Shown piece after piece: positions 1 to 11,454 of a DNA stretch of 64,000 nucleotides (its first letter is position 1; each line of letters opens with the position of its first letter). The position numbers were made by a program, and so were the translations under genes. The DNA comes from Mangifera indica (Eukaryota; Streptophyta; Magnoliopsida; Sapindales; Anacardiaceae), in assembly GCF_011075055.1 (NCBI RefSeq), contig NC_058140.1, positions 15,253,945 through 15,317,944 on the forward strand, given 5' to 3'. Under the pieces are notes generated by a model that did no database searches, had not been told where the DNA came from, and saw only the letters and a program-made list of their open reading frames with translations.

Positions 1-411
1 GTAATTCACCTGTCTACAGCATCATTTTCACTGGTCTTTTAAACTTTTTTGCTGAGTATTAGTGGTTTGGTGTTTTATTCAACCATGCACATGGTCTGTT
101 AAATGTTATTGATGCGAAATTTTCTGTTTAAAATTAATGGCTTGCCAGCTTTACTCTAGAAACAGTTATGGCAATGCCTAATTATGATGCTAATGCTCTA
201 GCTGTTTGATTTCATGGTTTCAAGATTGGTTTGCCTTCAATTGTGTGCCATTGAACCATGAGAGTTTGTTATATTAAAGCTTTTGAAAAGTTAATATGTG
301 AAAATAATTGCCAGAAGTTTCATATTTTGTTTCCATTTTGAAGCTTGAGTGGCATACATTTAAATGCTTTAAGCTAAAATATGCTTTACTTGAATATTTT
401 CTTACTTACAG

Positions 412-3400
412 GTGGCAACAACTCCTCATAAATAGATTTGTTGGATATGATACTATTTTGAGGAATAGCTTACTGAACTCTCCTGGTCAAGGTAAAACTT
501 TTAGGTTACTGCTAATGAAATTTTATTTACAGCACATCTTTTTCAAAGTATGTAACATGAAATAGTACATAATTGTGTGACAGTTGCTGTTTGTCTTTGT
601 GTTTATTATAATATTTTTTGGTTGAAATTTTAATATTTTGTTTTGTTAACAGCTTTTATCTCAGAATAGCTAGACCATGGTCCTGCAATTATGCAAAAGT
701 GCCTTTTCTCTCTGTTTCTCTATCATATTTATAAAAAAAACAAAAAAAATTCCAAAGGTTTACACATTTAAATGATATCTTTCTGCTATTTAATCTTTTA
801 GTAGCTCCATGAGCAGCATCCATCTATCATACCTTTTCTTTTCTCTCACTTTTGGCATTGTCTACAACTACAATGGATATTCTTATATTTGGGAAAGTGA
901 GGTGGCCTGAAAGGATATGGGAATTTCACTGGTTATTTGGTTGGCTTGATCTGTGTTTCAAATATTTAGAGTACAAAAATTTTCTGAAAATTTGGATTGT
1001 GTTTGTACTAAAGAATCTTGGATACACAAATCTGTATGCTTCAATGTATTCTATGTTTAAAAAACACATTTTTCTTTGGTTTAGCCTCAAACTGCCAAAT
1101 CATACCAAACTGGACCACCAATTTACATTTTGGTATGCTTTGGTTTTGGTGGTCTTGATTGTATCTCTTAGTTTGTGATCAAGACAAACCAAGCCGTCTT
1201 TGGTTTGACTCTCATACCAAAATGTCCTGTATTTTGCACAAATTGACAAAAATTTATGACCATGGATAGCAATAGTTTAGAATTAAACCTGATTTTGGGA
1301 TTTTATGTTTTATATAAATTAACAATTGGTTCTTAGGTCATGGTAATAAATGCTAGGATTCTCTCTACGTTCTTCTGTCTCATTGAACTGCTTCTATCAT
1401 CAAGCTCAATCCTTTCTCTATTGAACTTAAATGAGTTATAATTACATTAGTTGACTATGAGGAAGGGACACGTTGGATCATCAGCTTTCCCTTTCGCTTT
1501 TCTCATCATAAGCCATTGAATGTCATACACATACCCCTCCAAGGCATCAAATTGAGCATCATGTTCAGCTATCTTCACTGTCAATTCTTCCAGCCAAGAA
1601 TCCATGGTGGTGACTTTGTTGGACAGAACACAATATCTTTGCTCCAAATCATCACACCTCAATTCTATTGCCTCTGATACCAATTGATAGAGTCCCGACC
1701 AATTTATAATCCAAACAGATGTTTATATTGAATGAAACAGATGATTGCCAAACAATATAAGAAGAAAAAGCAAAAATAAAAAAGAACAAAAGCAAAAACA
1801 AACCAAATTTCTGGCGAATTCAAGAGCACCAACACTCTCCTGGAAAGGTAGAAGCCTTCCCCAAATTAATTTTCACAATAATCGCTGTCTTTTGTCCACC
1901 CATTCTCTCCCTTTTATTGTCATGTGCTTCTAACTGTTTGCCATACTGTCTCAATGAGCAAAAGCCACGTGGCCCCCCTAGGTGCTCATTAGAATCTTCT
2001 CGAATCAACTCCTTGCTATCACACTTTGTTGGCTGGATCCCTCTGCTCTCAATCTTAATGATCAAGGCTGAATCACATAGTCCTCTTCTTTTTATTAGTT
2101 GTATTCCTCCTTTATTATCTAGCCAAAAAAGAAATGGAATGAACAAAAACTAGCCAAAAGATTTAAATGAGAGCAATTTTAGATGGAATCATTGTTCTTA
2201 TTGGTCGTCTTTGGAATTTAAATACTTCTGCTATTAAATGTGGACCCTTGCTCATTTTTCAGTGTGATTGTATTTATTGAAGATAACAAATTCATTTAAA
2301 TGAACTGAAAGAGGAAAGGTCAATAGACAATGAAGGTATAGCAACAAGAAGAGGAAGATAAAATTTCTGTGGCCTAAGAGAAATATTGCATCCTTAAATT
2401 CTAAAATTAAGGTAAATGAAAAAGGAAAAAGTTTTGATCATAATAGGATTCTCAAGACCTCAATCAATTTCATTTACTGTTTCTCAATTTATTATATAAT
2501 TCCTCTCATTCCTGAAATTCACAGAACCTTTTGGTCCCACGACTTTGATCCCATGTACGCCAAGCAATATCCATATTTATGTACCGATGCTGCCCCTCCA
2601 ACACACTCCCTAAAGCAATAGTAGATTGCACATACCAATTACTGAGTAATATTTCTGGGTAACTAAATTTTCATGTCAAAATGCTGGAGAGAATCACTCA
2701 TTCACACAGAAATGTTTATTGGGCATGCCAATCTGAAAACAAATTTTCAGTTGACTCCCTCTCAGGTTTAATTTTATTACTGTACATTCAAATGTCAACT
2801 GTGGAATTAGCCTATTGGTGAATGAGTTTGATGTGATTCATCTAGGTCAGATTGACTACGAGGCATTAGTGGTACAAAGCTTTCCCAGAGTCATGATAGA
2901 TTCTGTTCTTGATGAGTTTGTGCGACTGAATATTCCTATTGTCTTTAATCACTTTCTTGAATTTGTTTGTAGGTTATCTTTTTAATTATCAGACAAAGGA
3001 GTTCTATAATATTAGTTATGCTCATGAACCACCAGGAGGTCCTGCAAAGTTTGGAGGTTTGATAAGTTTTCCCTTATTTCTTCTATGAAGTGCTTTTTTG
3101 TGTAATGAGCTGTATTATCTTATTTAACAATGTCCTTATTTGGTTGGCGCTTATATATCAATTTGTTTCTATGTTAGGAATTGTTTCCTGAGCATGCATC
3201 GGTATTATGTCTTGTGATTCCTGATTTAAAAGCAAAAAAGAAATAAAACTTACAATGCTCCCATGTAAGATCATCTATTATACCCTTTTTATTTCTCATG
3301 TTCTAGTCTAATTATTCAAATCTCAATCTTAATCTAGTTGATCAAAACAGGCTGTGACAAACCACAACAAACCAAACAAAGAAACATAAACATAAATAGC

Positions 3401-6312
3401 CAAGTGTAAGATATATTATTCTAAATAAAGTATAAACAAATAATTTATATCCTTAAAGGTCCCAATAGAGTCTCACTACTATATAATGGATAGCATAAAT
3501 GACCGTAATAAAGATGTTAGGTATAATATTTCTTTCAAAAAACATTTATAGATTGAAAAGTTGTTAAATATGTTTAATCCATAGTAAACATGTTAGGTGC
3601 AGTTGAAATCTGCCAAATTATTTAATTGTCAGCCTAAAACCAATAACACCCACCGGCCACCACGACATATTTCAGCCTAACCTATCCTCTTTAGTTGACG
3701 ACCTTAATAAATTAATAACAAACAAAATCCAAATTTCCAGCTTACCTTTGTTGGAGGTCACCGAAATCCACCTCAACATTGTAATAGAATTTCCAAAACC
3801 CAAACCGATGAAACCCAATGAATAAAATTGTCTTCACCAATTTAGGGATTTAGGATTAATAAAAGTTAAGTGAAACGAAATGATGGAAGAGAGACCTAGT
3901 TAGGAAAAGTTGATTTAGGGATTTAGGTGAAGTTTGGAAAAGTAAAAATTATTTTTTGGGCCAGTTTTATTGAGATCTGGTTGGGTGACCTGATTTCAAC
4001 TAGCCCAATTTAGTTCTAAAATGTGTATCTATCCATATTGTTAATTTTACCGATATTGACCAATATGTATCGTATCATATGATATGCACACCATATTGCA
4101 TCAATTTTTGATATACCCTAAGATAAGTATTGTTTTTATCCGTATCATAATATATGATATTGATAACCATGATCTTGACAATTACAATACCCATTTTGGT
4201 GATCCATAACATAGCAGGAGGTTTTTCTTTGGTTATCTTGAGTCAAATTATGTATATAGATTGTGACCATATGGAGTTAAGTTTTTATCTCTTTTTGGTT
4301 TAATATATGCAGATTATCTGGTGACAAAATGTGGTGTGCTTATGATGTCGTTATTTGTCTTTTTCACAACCACAATGTCTGTTTCATTTACATTGAGGGA
4401 GACACAAACTCGCATGCTGAAGTTTACAGGTGTGCTTCATGTGATTTTTTTCTCTGGGATTGAAACATAGTGCAAGCACTGCACAGCATATGCATCTTTT
4501 AAATACTTTTGTTTATCTTTTTAATCCCATGTATTGTCAAACTTTTGAATACCCCTTTCTACTTGGTATGAGTATGAGCAAGTCTGATGCCTGGACCTGT
4601 TTAACTACTAAAGAGATATCACCAGTTGAACTAACAAGTACACACATTTTTTGCATTCCTTCTGTTTAATTTATGAACAACTTTAATTTAGTTGCTTATT
4701 TCTTACCTCCAAAGTAATTGCATTCGTGGATGAGGGTTTCAGTAATTCGTTAGTTTCTGTGGGAGATGCAATCTCTGTGACAAGAGTTCATCAATTGTGT
4801 ATCTTGATTGATGGGTTTAGTGGGAACAAGCAGTGTAACATGGTTGCATTCTTTTAGTGCCCATCCACCAGTGCGATTTTTCCTGTTCTTTCTTGCTCTG
4901 CTTTTTCTTCTCTGATTATGATGTGACTGGGTGTATCCTGTTCTCAAATTACTGCAGTTCAGCTTCAACACCATGCTCGGCATCAGCTTCCAACATTTCA
5001 GTTGATCTTTGTGCATGTAATTGAATCACTTGTCTTTGTACCGGTACACATCAATCTTTTCTTCTTGATTTTATGTTGAAGAGTTTTGCATGATTTTATG
5101 TTGAAGAGTTTTGCATATTCCAACAATTACTCTAGATTTTTGTGGTATTGGTTCTCTGTTTGTTCTTACTGATTGAGACTTGTATGTTGGATTGTGCAGA
5201 TAATGATTGGTATCCTCTTTTTTCTGTTTGAGTTCTATGATGACCAGCTGTTGGCTTTCATGGTTTTGATTCTTGTTTGGTTATGTGAACTATTTACATT
5301 GATCAGGTCTCTCTCTCCTCTCTTGTATATTACAAAACACGGTAGGACTAGATTCTCTTTTCTTTCTGATGTGATTGTGGTTGATGTTATGTCGCAGTGT
5401 ACGCACTCCAATCTCAATGAAGTTCTTTCCTCGCTTCTTTTTGCTCTACTTTCTGGTTTTCCACATTTATTTCTTCTCTTATGCCTACGGTCGGCCCTAT
5501 AAAATTTTTGACTCATTTTATGTCACCTGAACTGTTACTTTTGTCTTAAGCATAAACTATGTCAATATTTTCAGGTTTTTCATATCTGGCACTGGCTACC
5601 ACTGCAGCATTTATGCAGCACCTCATTCTGTACTTCTGGAACCGTTTTGAGGTAACCAATCCCAAAAACAATTTCAGGGTTGTTCAAGATCCTCCCATTG
5701 AAATTGCATTTGCTGTAAATGTCTCAACGAGGCAGAACTTCTAAGTAGCCTTTGAGTTAGTTAAATCATGTTTTACTAGTTCACTTAACCATATGGTTTT
5801 TACGTTGGAGTTTAATCTTTCATTCCTGCATCTTATCTCAGGTACCAGCACTGCAAAGATTCATGCAAAACCGTCGGTCTCAGCTTCAGCAACATCCAGA
5901 CTTCCACATCACCTCCTCTACCATTCTTGCATCGACATTACATATCACAAGATTGAACACTAGGAACCCAGGCCCACATAACACAGACTTGCCCTCTGGG
6001 CAAGGCTGGAGACCTGGACGTGACCAAACAATGCCGGCCAATCGGGCAGAAGCTCCTAGACCAGAGCAATCAGAGAATAATAGTACAGAAAGGGTTGGTA
6101 ACCCTGCAGGGATCCCTGGACAAACTGACATTCGGCAAGGGGAAACTGGTCCCAACCCTGGGACGATGAATTCATTTAGCTCACTATTACTATGGATCTT
6201 GGGAGGGGCTTCTGGCGAAGGCTTCAACTCGTTTCTTTCAATGTTCAGAGACATTAGAGAGCAAGGGCAAGCATACGCTGAGCCTCCAAGGCCTGAAAAT
6301 CCCGGAACTTAG
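412..6312 (+). CDS. Membralin-like protein, 3' part (5' exons outside window)
   Basis: Partial gene; exons read at 412-491, 2973-3056, 4313-4429, 4958-5043, 5200-5306, 5398-5489, 5575-5651 and 5842-6312 (stop TAG). All junctions are GT-AG and keep frame. The joined protein runs WQQLLINRFVGYDTIL, then YLVTKCGVLMMSLFVFFTTT, VQLQHHARHQLPTFQLIF, and several hydrophobic segments (IMIGILFFLFEF, FFLLYFLVFHIYFFSYAYG), ending in a Pro/Asn/Gly-rich hydrophilic tail. These blocks match the conserved core of membralin (animal TMEM259), a multi-pass ER membrane protein; in mammals the family is tied to ER-associated degradation. The plant role is inferred from the family only. The first exon seen begins at the third base of a codon, so at least one upstream exon is missing. 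The first long intron (492-2972) carries a retrotransposon remnant. Confidence 0.88.
1124..1226. repeat. Foldback (hairpin) sequence in membralin intron
   Basis: A 13-bp perfect inverted repeat (acattttggtatg / cataccaaaatgt) flanks a second inner pair (gtcttgat / atcaagac) with related ggttttggt / aaaccaa sequence between. The arrangement resembles a small decayed foldback MITE. I could not define a target-site duplication, so the class is open. Confidence 0.45.
1441..1684 (-). pseudogene. Truncated LTR-retrotransposon gag start with tRNA-Met primer-binding site
   Basis: On the minus strand the sequence TTGGTATCAGAG sits at 1684-1673. It is the classic primer-binding site complementary to initiator tRNA-Met. 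It is followed by an open frame containing MDSWLEELTVKIAEHDAQFD, a coiled-coil-like gag N-terminus, ending at a stop near 1447. Only about 80 codons remain; no protease or polymerase follows. It is antisense to the membralin gene and spliced out with its intron. Confidence 0.6.
1685..2156 (-). mobile_element. LTR adjoining the gag remnant (approximate far end)
   Basis: Directly beside the primer-binding site the minus strand ends ...CTCTATCA, the expected CA end of an LTR. The block upstream on the minus strand carries ACAATAAAAGGGAGAG, a possible TATA/polyadenylation region. The outer edge is uncertain; a TG start could lie near 2120 or 2156. No second LTR was seen, so the element is truncated. 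Confidence 0.5.
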
Positions 6313-7650
6313 AATGTGCAATAATAGTAATGGATGTTAACTGATTTGTTGTATTTCAATGTATCTCTTACAAAATTATACTCATAGCATTAGGCCCACT
6401 TGAACCTCTTTTGTATAGAAATTATGTGATCCCTTTTTTTTTACCAGGAAGACAGCTTGTCGAGGCAATTGTTTTCCTCTTGGTTCTTGACAAAACTTTC
6501 GTTTATTTGTAAGGGATAATAATTTACTCAAATCATTGTATGATGAATTTTTTTTCCCAATTAAAGTTAACATTTACTAAGTTGGATCAATTCATGTTCA
6601 ATTTTACTGTACAGATTATTCAACATTTATTCACTTGTAAATTTTCCTTTTTGAAGCCAAAAAAAGGCAGAATAAAAGAATCTTGGTATTGGTATTAAAA
6701 AAAGAAAAGTATCCAAAAATTAATTTTTGAAGTAAATACTTGTTATATGATAAAACTTTTTTGGGTTAAATTCATAAAAACGATATCTAAGTAACGATTA
6801 GTTAGTAGTTACTATTAAATCATTCGATTTATGATTAAATATAACACTTACACACGTATAAGTTTAAAGTACAAATAAAAAATCTCTTTGTATAAAAATA
6901 ACAATGGGAAAACAATTTGATAATTTAATTCCTGTCAACGATATTATCTTTCCCATTCTATACGATTCTATACCATGGTGGAAATATTGACCCCTTTGAC
7001 CAAAGGAAACATCCGCCATGGTGGTAGGGTAACAAGTTATAATTTATTAATATTTGAATAACTAATAGAAAATGCTTTAATTAATTACTAGGTTTGATGG
7101 GATTCTTATATAGTTGCGTGTTTTATTGTTAATTTTGGTTGATTTTAATTTATTTTTAATAATAATTGGTAATTGCGTAAATAAAGGAAAGTATAAAAAA
7201 AAAAATTAGAAGAATCATTTTTAAAAAAATATATTCTCAATTAATATTGAAAAAAGAGTTAAAGAGAGAGAGAGAGAGAGAAACAATTGGACTAAACTAA
7301 GATTCATTTATTTTTTTCTAAATTGATGAGTATAATAATAATAATATTATTATTATTATTAATTGAATTAAAGGTCTCTCTCCTGAGATTTTTTAATTCT
7401 TCAGTTTGGACAAGTAGACTGAGAAAAAGAGAGTCGTGTCGAAAAAATCGTGTTGACATTTCTTCCTTCCACATCTTTTTCAAAGCCAATCGATTTTGAA
7501 TATTTTACCACATAGGACAGGAACTGAATTCCGACCAAGTGAAGCGAACTTCATTACTTCCAACTTTAGTCAATGTGTAACAATTCCAATCTGAAAATGA
7601 CAATGAAAATAGAAGCAATAATTTCACAATAAATAGATAGAAATAATGAT
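6313..7650. other. Intergenic: membralin 3' UTR and AT-rich spacer
   Basis: The first ~350 bases are likely 3' untranslated sequence. After that the region is AT-rich with a short GA microsatellite (about 7262-7281) and an AAT/ATT triplet run (about 7331-7362). No gene-like frame was found. Confidence 0.6.
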
Positions 7651-8504
7651 GGCCGAAAGACTTGTTCCCGCCTAAGGTTTCGTGCATCCCAAATTTTCCT
7701 CCTTCATGTTCTAAAAATTTATTATATTTTAATATTATTATCAAAAATAAAAATATTATTTGTCAATTTTATTTAAAGAAAAAAAATCTCTTTTCCCTAC
7801 CTCAATTTTGAGAATTAACAATTTCCTTTCAGTTTAGTTTTGAAAAATTAATGTTTTCCTGTTATTATCTAGTTTTTATTTTATAATTAACAATTACTTT
7901 TATCAATGTTTAAAACATTACATTTACATCACAAAAAATACATTCTTTCTTCTTGACAATTATTTTTTTAGTGATTCACTCCGATGTATGGTTAACCCTA
8001 TCATTGACAAGTTTTCTCTCTCTTTGATGGTATCTTGGTATAAAAACCACTTGACTAAAATGATAATAAATCTAAAATATGTCTTTTGGCCTATACTGAT
8101 ATATAATTTGCTCAACCGCAAAGGCAATTGCACAAATGAATACGTTGACACTTACTATATAAGGTTTTGAAAACACTTACAAAATATTATCTTATTTTCT
8201 TGTCTTAATTTTAAAAACTAATTATTTTTTCTTTAATTTAATTTTAAAAAATTATTTTTTCACCTTTACTAGATAGGGTTTTTTATTTTACAATTAATAA
8301 TTACCATTTTCAAAGTTTAAAATATCATATTTACATAAAAAAAAATATTTTTTCTTTTCGATGATCATTCTTTCCAGTGATTCACTCCGATACATAATTA
8401 ACCCCACCATTGGCAAGTTTTCTCCCTCTTTGGTGGTATTTTGGTGCAGAAACTACCCATCATCTGACCGAAATGGTAATAAGTCTAAAATGTCTCTGTT
8501 GGCC
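7651..8504. mobile_element. Foldback family copy F (diverged), with an internal tandem duplication
   Basis: The left end reads GGCCGAAAGACTTGTTCCCGCC, a diverged form of the shared terminus of copies A-E. Two candidate right ends exist, TTGGCC at 8091 and at 8504, exactly 413 bases apart, because a ~413-bp segment has been tandemly duplicated (for example gtgattcactccgat at both repeats). The 9 bases before the left end (aataatgat) match the 9 after each right end at 7/9. Assignment to the family is probable but less certain than for A-D. Confidence 0.5.
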
Positions 8505-8575
8505 AATACTCATATATAATTTTGTCAACCTTACAGGCAATGACACAAATGAATACGTAAACATTTAGCAACATT
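7740..8575. repeat. Degenerate tandem duplication, about 413-bp period
   Basis: Two adjacent diverged copies share gtgattcactccgat, a gtaataa/gataataa block and acaaatgaatacgt in the same order, spaced 413 bp apart. The second copy has the same sequence beyond the element end, so the duplication postdates insertion of copy F. Confidence 0.65.
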
Positions 8576-8861
8576 TGATTGAAGTTGGTTTGTCTCCATC
8601 ACCTTGAAAGAAAAAGTTTACTAGCCCTCTCAATACATTTCACTAAATATCTTTTCAATCAATTTGTATGATAGCATAATATATTAATTTCTTATATAAC
8701 TTTTGTAATGTTAGAAATTTTGATTTTCATGATTTTGTCCATCACATAGATTGTTCTCATCATATTTAAGAAAGGAGTTATGTTACAGTAAGTTTGCAAC
8801 CCAAGTTTTTAACATAAATGTGTAATAGAAATTCTTGTATATTTCTTTTCAATTTTTAGTT

Positions 8862-9706
8862 GGCCAAAGGACTATTTCCCACCCAAGGTATGCTGCATTC
8901 TCAAGTTTTTTCTCTTTAACTTTGATAATCTCAAATACTTACACATAAACAGTTAAAATTAACAGAACTCTAACCTCTTAAAATTTTATCTCTTTTTGCC
9001 CCCTAAACTTTAAAAACTAAAAGTTTTTCTCAGCTTAAGTTTTAAAAAATGACAGTTTCTCTCTAGGGTTTCGTTTCGAGATCTTCGACATCATCTTCGG
9101 CTCCATTGTTGGCGGCCTCTTCCTCCTGAAGTTTTCTCTCCCTCTGACGATCTCTTTCTACCAATTTGAACGTTCGATCGGTGTCGAAAGAGCCGTGAAA
9201 GACGAAGAACTTCATCATCCTCCTAGACGAAGATGAAGCTATCGTATTAGTCTAGGAAAATGATCGTCTTCTTAGAAGAAGACCTCTGAGAAGACGACTG
9301 TCTTCCCAGACAAAGACGATAGCTTTGTCTTGATCTTCCATGAATCTTCCGATGCAGATCGGGAGTCCAAATGGGAAGAGAGAGACAACCAGAGGGAGAG
9401 TAAACTTTGGGAGGGAGAGGTCGCCGACAATGGCATCAGAGATAACGTCGGAGATCTCGAAACAAAATCCTAGAAGAAAACTGTCATTTTTTAAAACTTA
9501 GGCTAGGAAAAATTTTTAGTTTTTAAAGTTTAGGGGGGTAAAAAGAAATTATATTTTAGTTTATATTTAATATTATAAAAAATAATAATTTTACTCTTAT
9601 TATTATTAATTTTAATTATTTATAGATAGATATTTAAAATTATCAAAGTTAAAAGAAAGAAACTTGGGGATGTAGTATACCTTGGGTGGGATATAGTGCT
9701 TTGGCC
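8862..9706. mobile_element. Mutator-like foldback element, copy A
   Basis: Left end GGCCAAAGGACTATTTCCCA; right end is its inverted counterpart finishing TTTGGCC. Flanks are tttttagtt and ttttcagtt, an 8/9 match for a 9-bp target-site duplication. Inverted similarity continues inward for more than 200 bp (taaactttaaaaactaaaag against its complement near 9515). The GAAGACGA-rich middle also folds back: gtttcgagatcttcgac against gtcggagatctcgaaac. No transposase or other credible coding frame is present, so it looks non-autonomous. A 9-bp duplication plus long inverted ends is typical of Mutator-like elements. Confidence 0.8.
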
Positions 9707-9715
9707 TTTTCAGTT

Positions 9716-11454
9716 TGAAAAGAAATAGTATCCAATTCATTTGGAAAGCAATGGAAAGGAAAGGAAGATTCCTAGTGGAGTGTGATGTGATGATTTTTCA
9801 AGGGCCCCTACACTATTTCTTAATTAATTTTTAATTCTTTGTTTGACCTTTTCCAATTTCCCACTTTCCCAATTGTCACTATCACCCACTAAAAAACATC
9901 ATACTCGCCCATACCAGCGCGTCCCAAACAGTTTCCTTCTCTCTTGTCCATCTTTATTAATTTTAAAAAAGCTGAATGATTATTTCCCAGTTGAGCTTTA
10001 ATTAAGCAACAATTTCTCACTTTTTTTTAAAAAATTAAAAAGTCTATTTTCCTGACTCATTTATCAAAATTAAATGTTAGGTTTAATAACTGAAGATTTC
10101 TTTCATCACTTTATAATGGTATAATTATTTGCCATAAACTAGTGTAAATAATTTAAAGTTTAAAATAAAATAAATCATAATAACAATAAATAAAATCTAA
10201 AAAAACTCGAATAAATTATATATGTGTAAAAATTAATATGAAGATGAATGAAGATAAAATAAAGAAATAGATGTGACATTATAATTTTTTCATACTTCAT
10301 TCCAATGAATAAAATATTTACAGTGCTTCAAGTGAGAGCTTTTATGTATTTTTTTAAAAGTGTGATATTTTCTTAGATTTGTATCTTTCTTACAAGAGCG
10401 TTTCTATAGTAAGTTATGTTTGTTTTTATTGAAAAATCTCTATTTAGTCGACTAATTTTAAATCATTCTTTGATATGTTTTACCCATTATTAGATTGTCA
10501 TTTTATCGATTAAAAGAATGGTATGACACAAAGATAGTTTTGGATATGTTGAAAAAACTTTTTTGGCAAAGGAATTTGAATTGTTTTTAGGATTTTCAGT
10601 GTTATCCAAACTTATCCAAGAAAGAAACTCCGAAGGAGAAAAAATCTAGAAATCATTTTTTTTTTTTTACGATCTTGTAATTTTTGTCTTCTTCTAAAAG
10701 TATAGTTATAGAAATTTCAATATTGAAAGTTATTTTTTTCTTATATTGAAAATTATTTCTAAAAAATAATAGTAGAAGAATTATCAAATTTTGAAATACA
10801 TAATTAAATGGTTTGTTTTCATTTTTATATCATACATAATTAAATGGATTCTTATATACAAATATTGATAGGAGGCATTCATTTGTGCTTTTGACATTTT
10901 TATTTTATTTAGTAAAAAAATTATTTCCTCATCTTTTTTAAAAATATTTTTTAAAATTGAAAACAGGCAAAATGTGTTTATTACAATTTTCTTTTGCTTA
11001 TGATATTGAATAAAATAAATAATTTTTTTTTTAATATTTCGTGTGTGAAGTATTTATAAGATTGCCCATTTTACATGTTTTCTTTTTTATAAAACAGAGA
11101 TAATAAAAAAAACAAAAATGACATATTTTATAAAATAAAAAGTGAACGAAAACAGAAAAAATAAAATACAAAAATAAATAGACTTTTAATTTTTCACGGT
11201 TTTGAAAAGTAAGATTAAAAAAAAAAATCCAAGGCGCGTCTCTCCACGTAGTCCACCAGGGAAGTTCACTTACAGAAGAAGATAGATCCGCTTACAAGAC
11301 AAGCAAATTTGACTCAAATTCACCCTCTCAGATCAACAATGGCCACAGCCCATGACACCCTTTTTCTTTTTCTCTCTAAAGCCTCATAAAAAGCACGCCT
11401 GCTACCCAAAATCTTCAACCTTTATGCCAAAAGTTGCGAACTTTACCAAAGAAA
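9716..11454. other. AT-rich spacer and 5' flank of the receptor kinase gene
   Basis: Strongly AT-rich with poly-A and poly-T runs. I see no gene, RNA or clear repeat. The last ~200 bases (from about 11230) are less AT-rich and probably contain the promoter and 5' leader of the kinase gene. An ATG at 11352 opens a different short frame and may be an upstream ORF if it is in the leader. Confidence 0.5.

Noticed and set aside
1..411. Possible further membralin exon at the window start
   Set aside because: No frame with flanking splice sites and family similarity; treated as intron.
852..1178. 108-codon + frame in the membralin intron
   Set aside because: No family resemblance, lies in intron and overlaps a foldback sequence.
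1820..2146. Minus-strand 108-codon frame
   Set aside because: Falls within the LTR and has no gag or pol similarity; the apparent ATG is probably chance.
5886..6254. Antisense 122-codon frame
   Set aside because: Complement of the membralin last exon; sense frame is the real one.
6980..7020. ccctttgaccaaaggaaac, partly like the foldback terminus
   Set aside because: Only a few bases match and no partner end or duplication was found.
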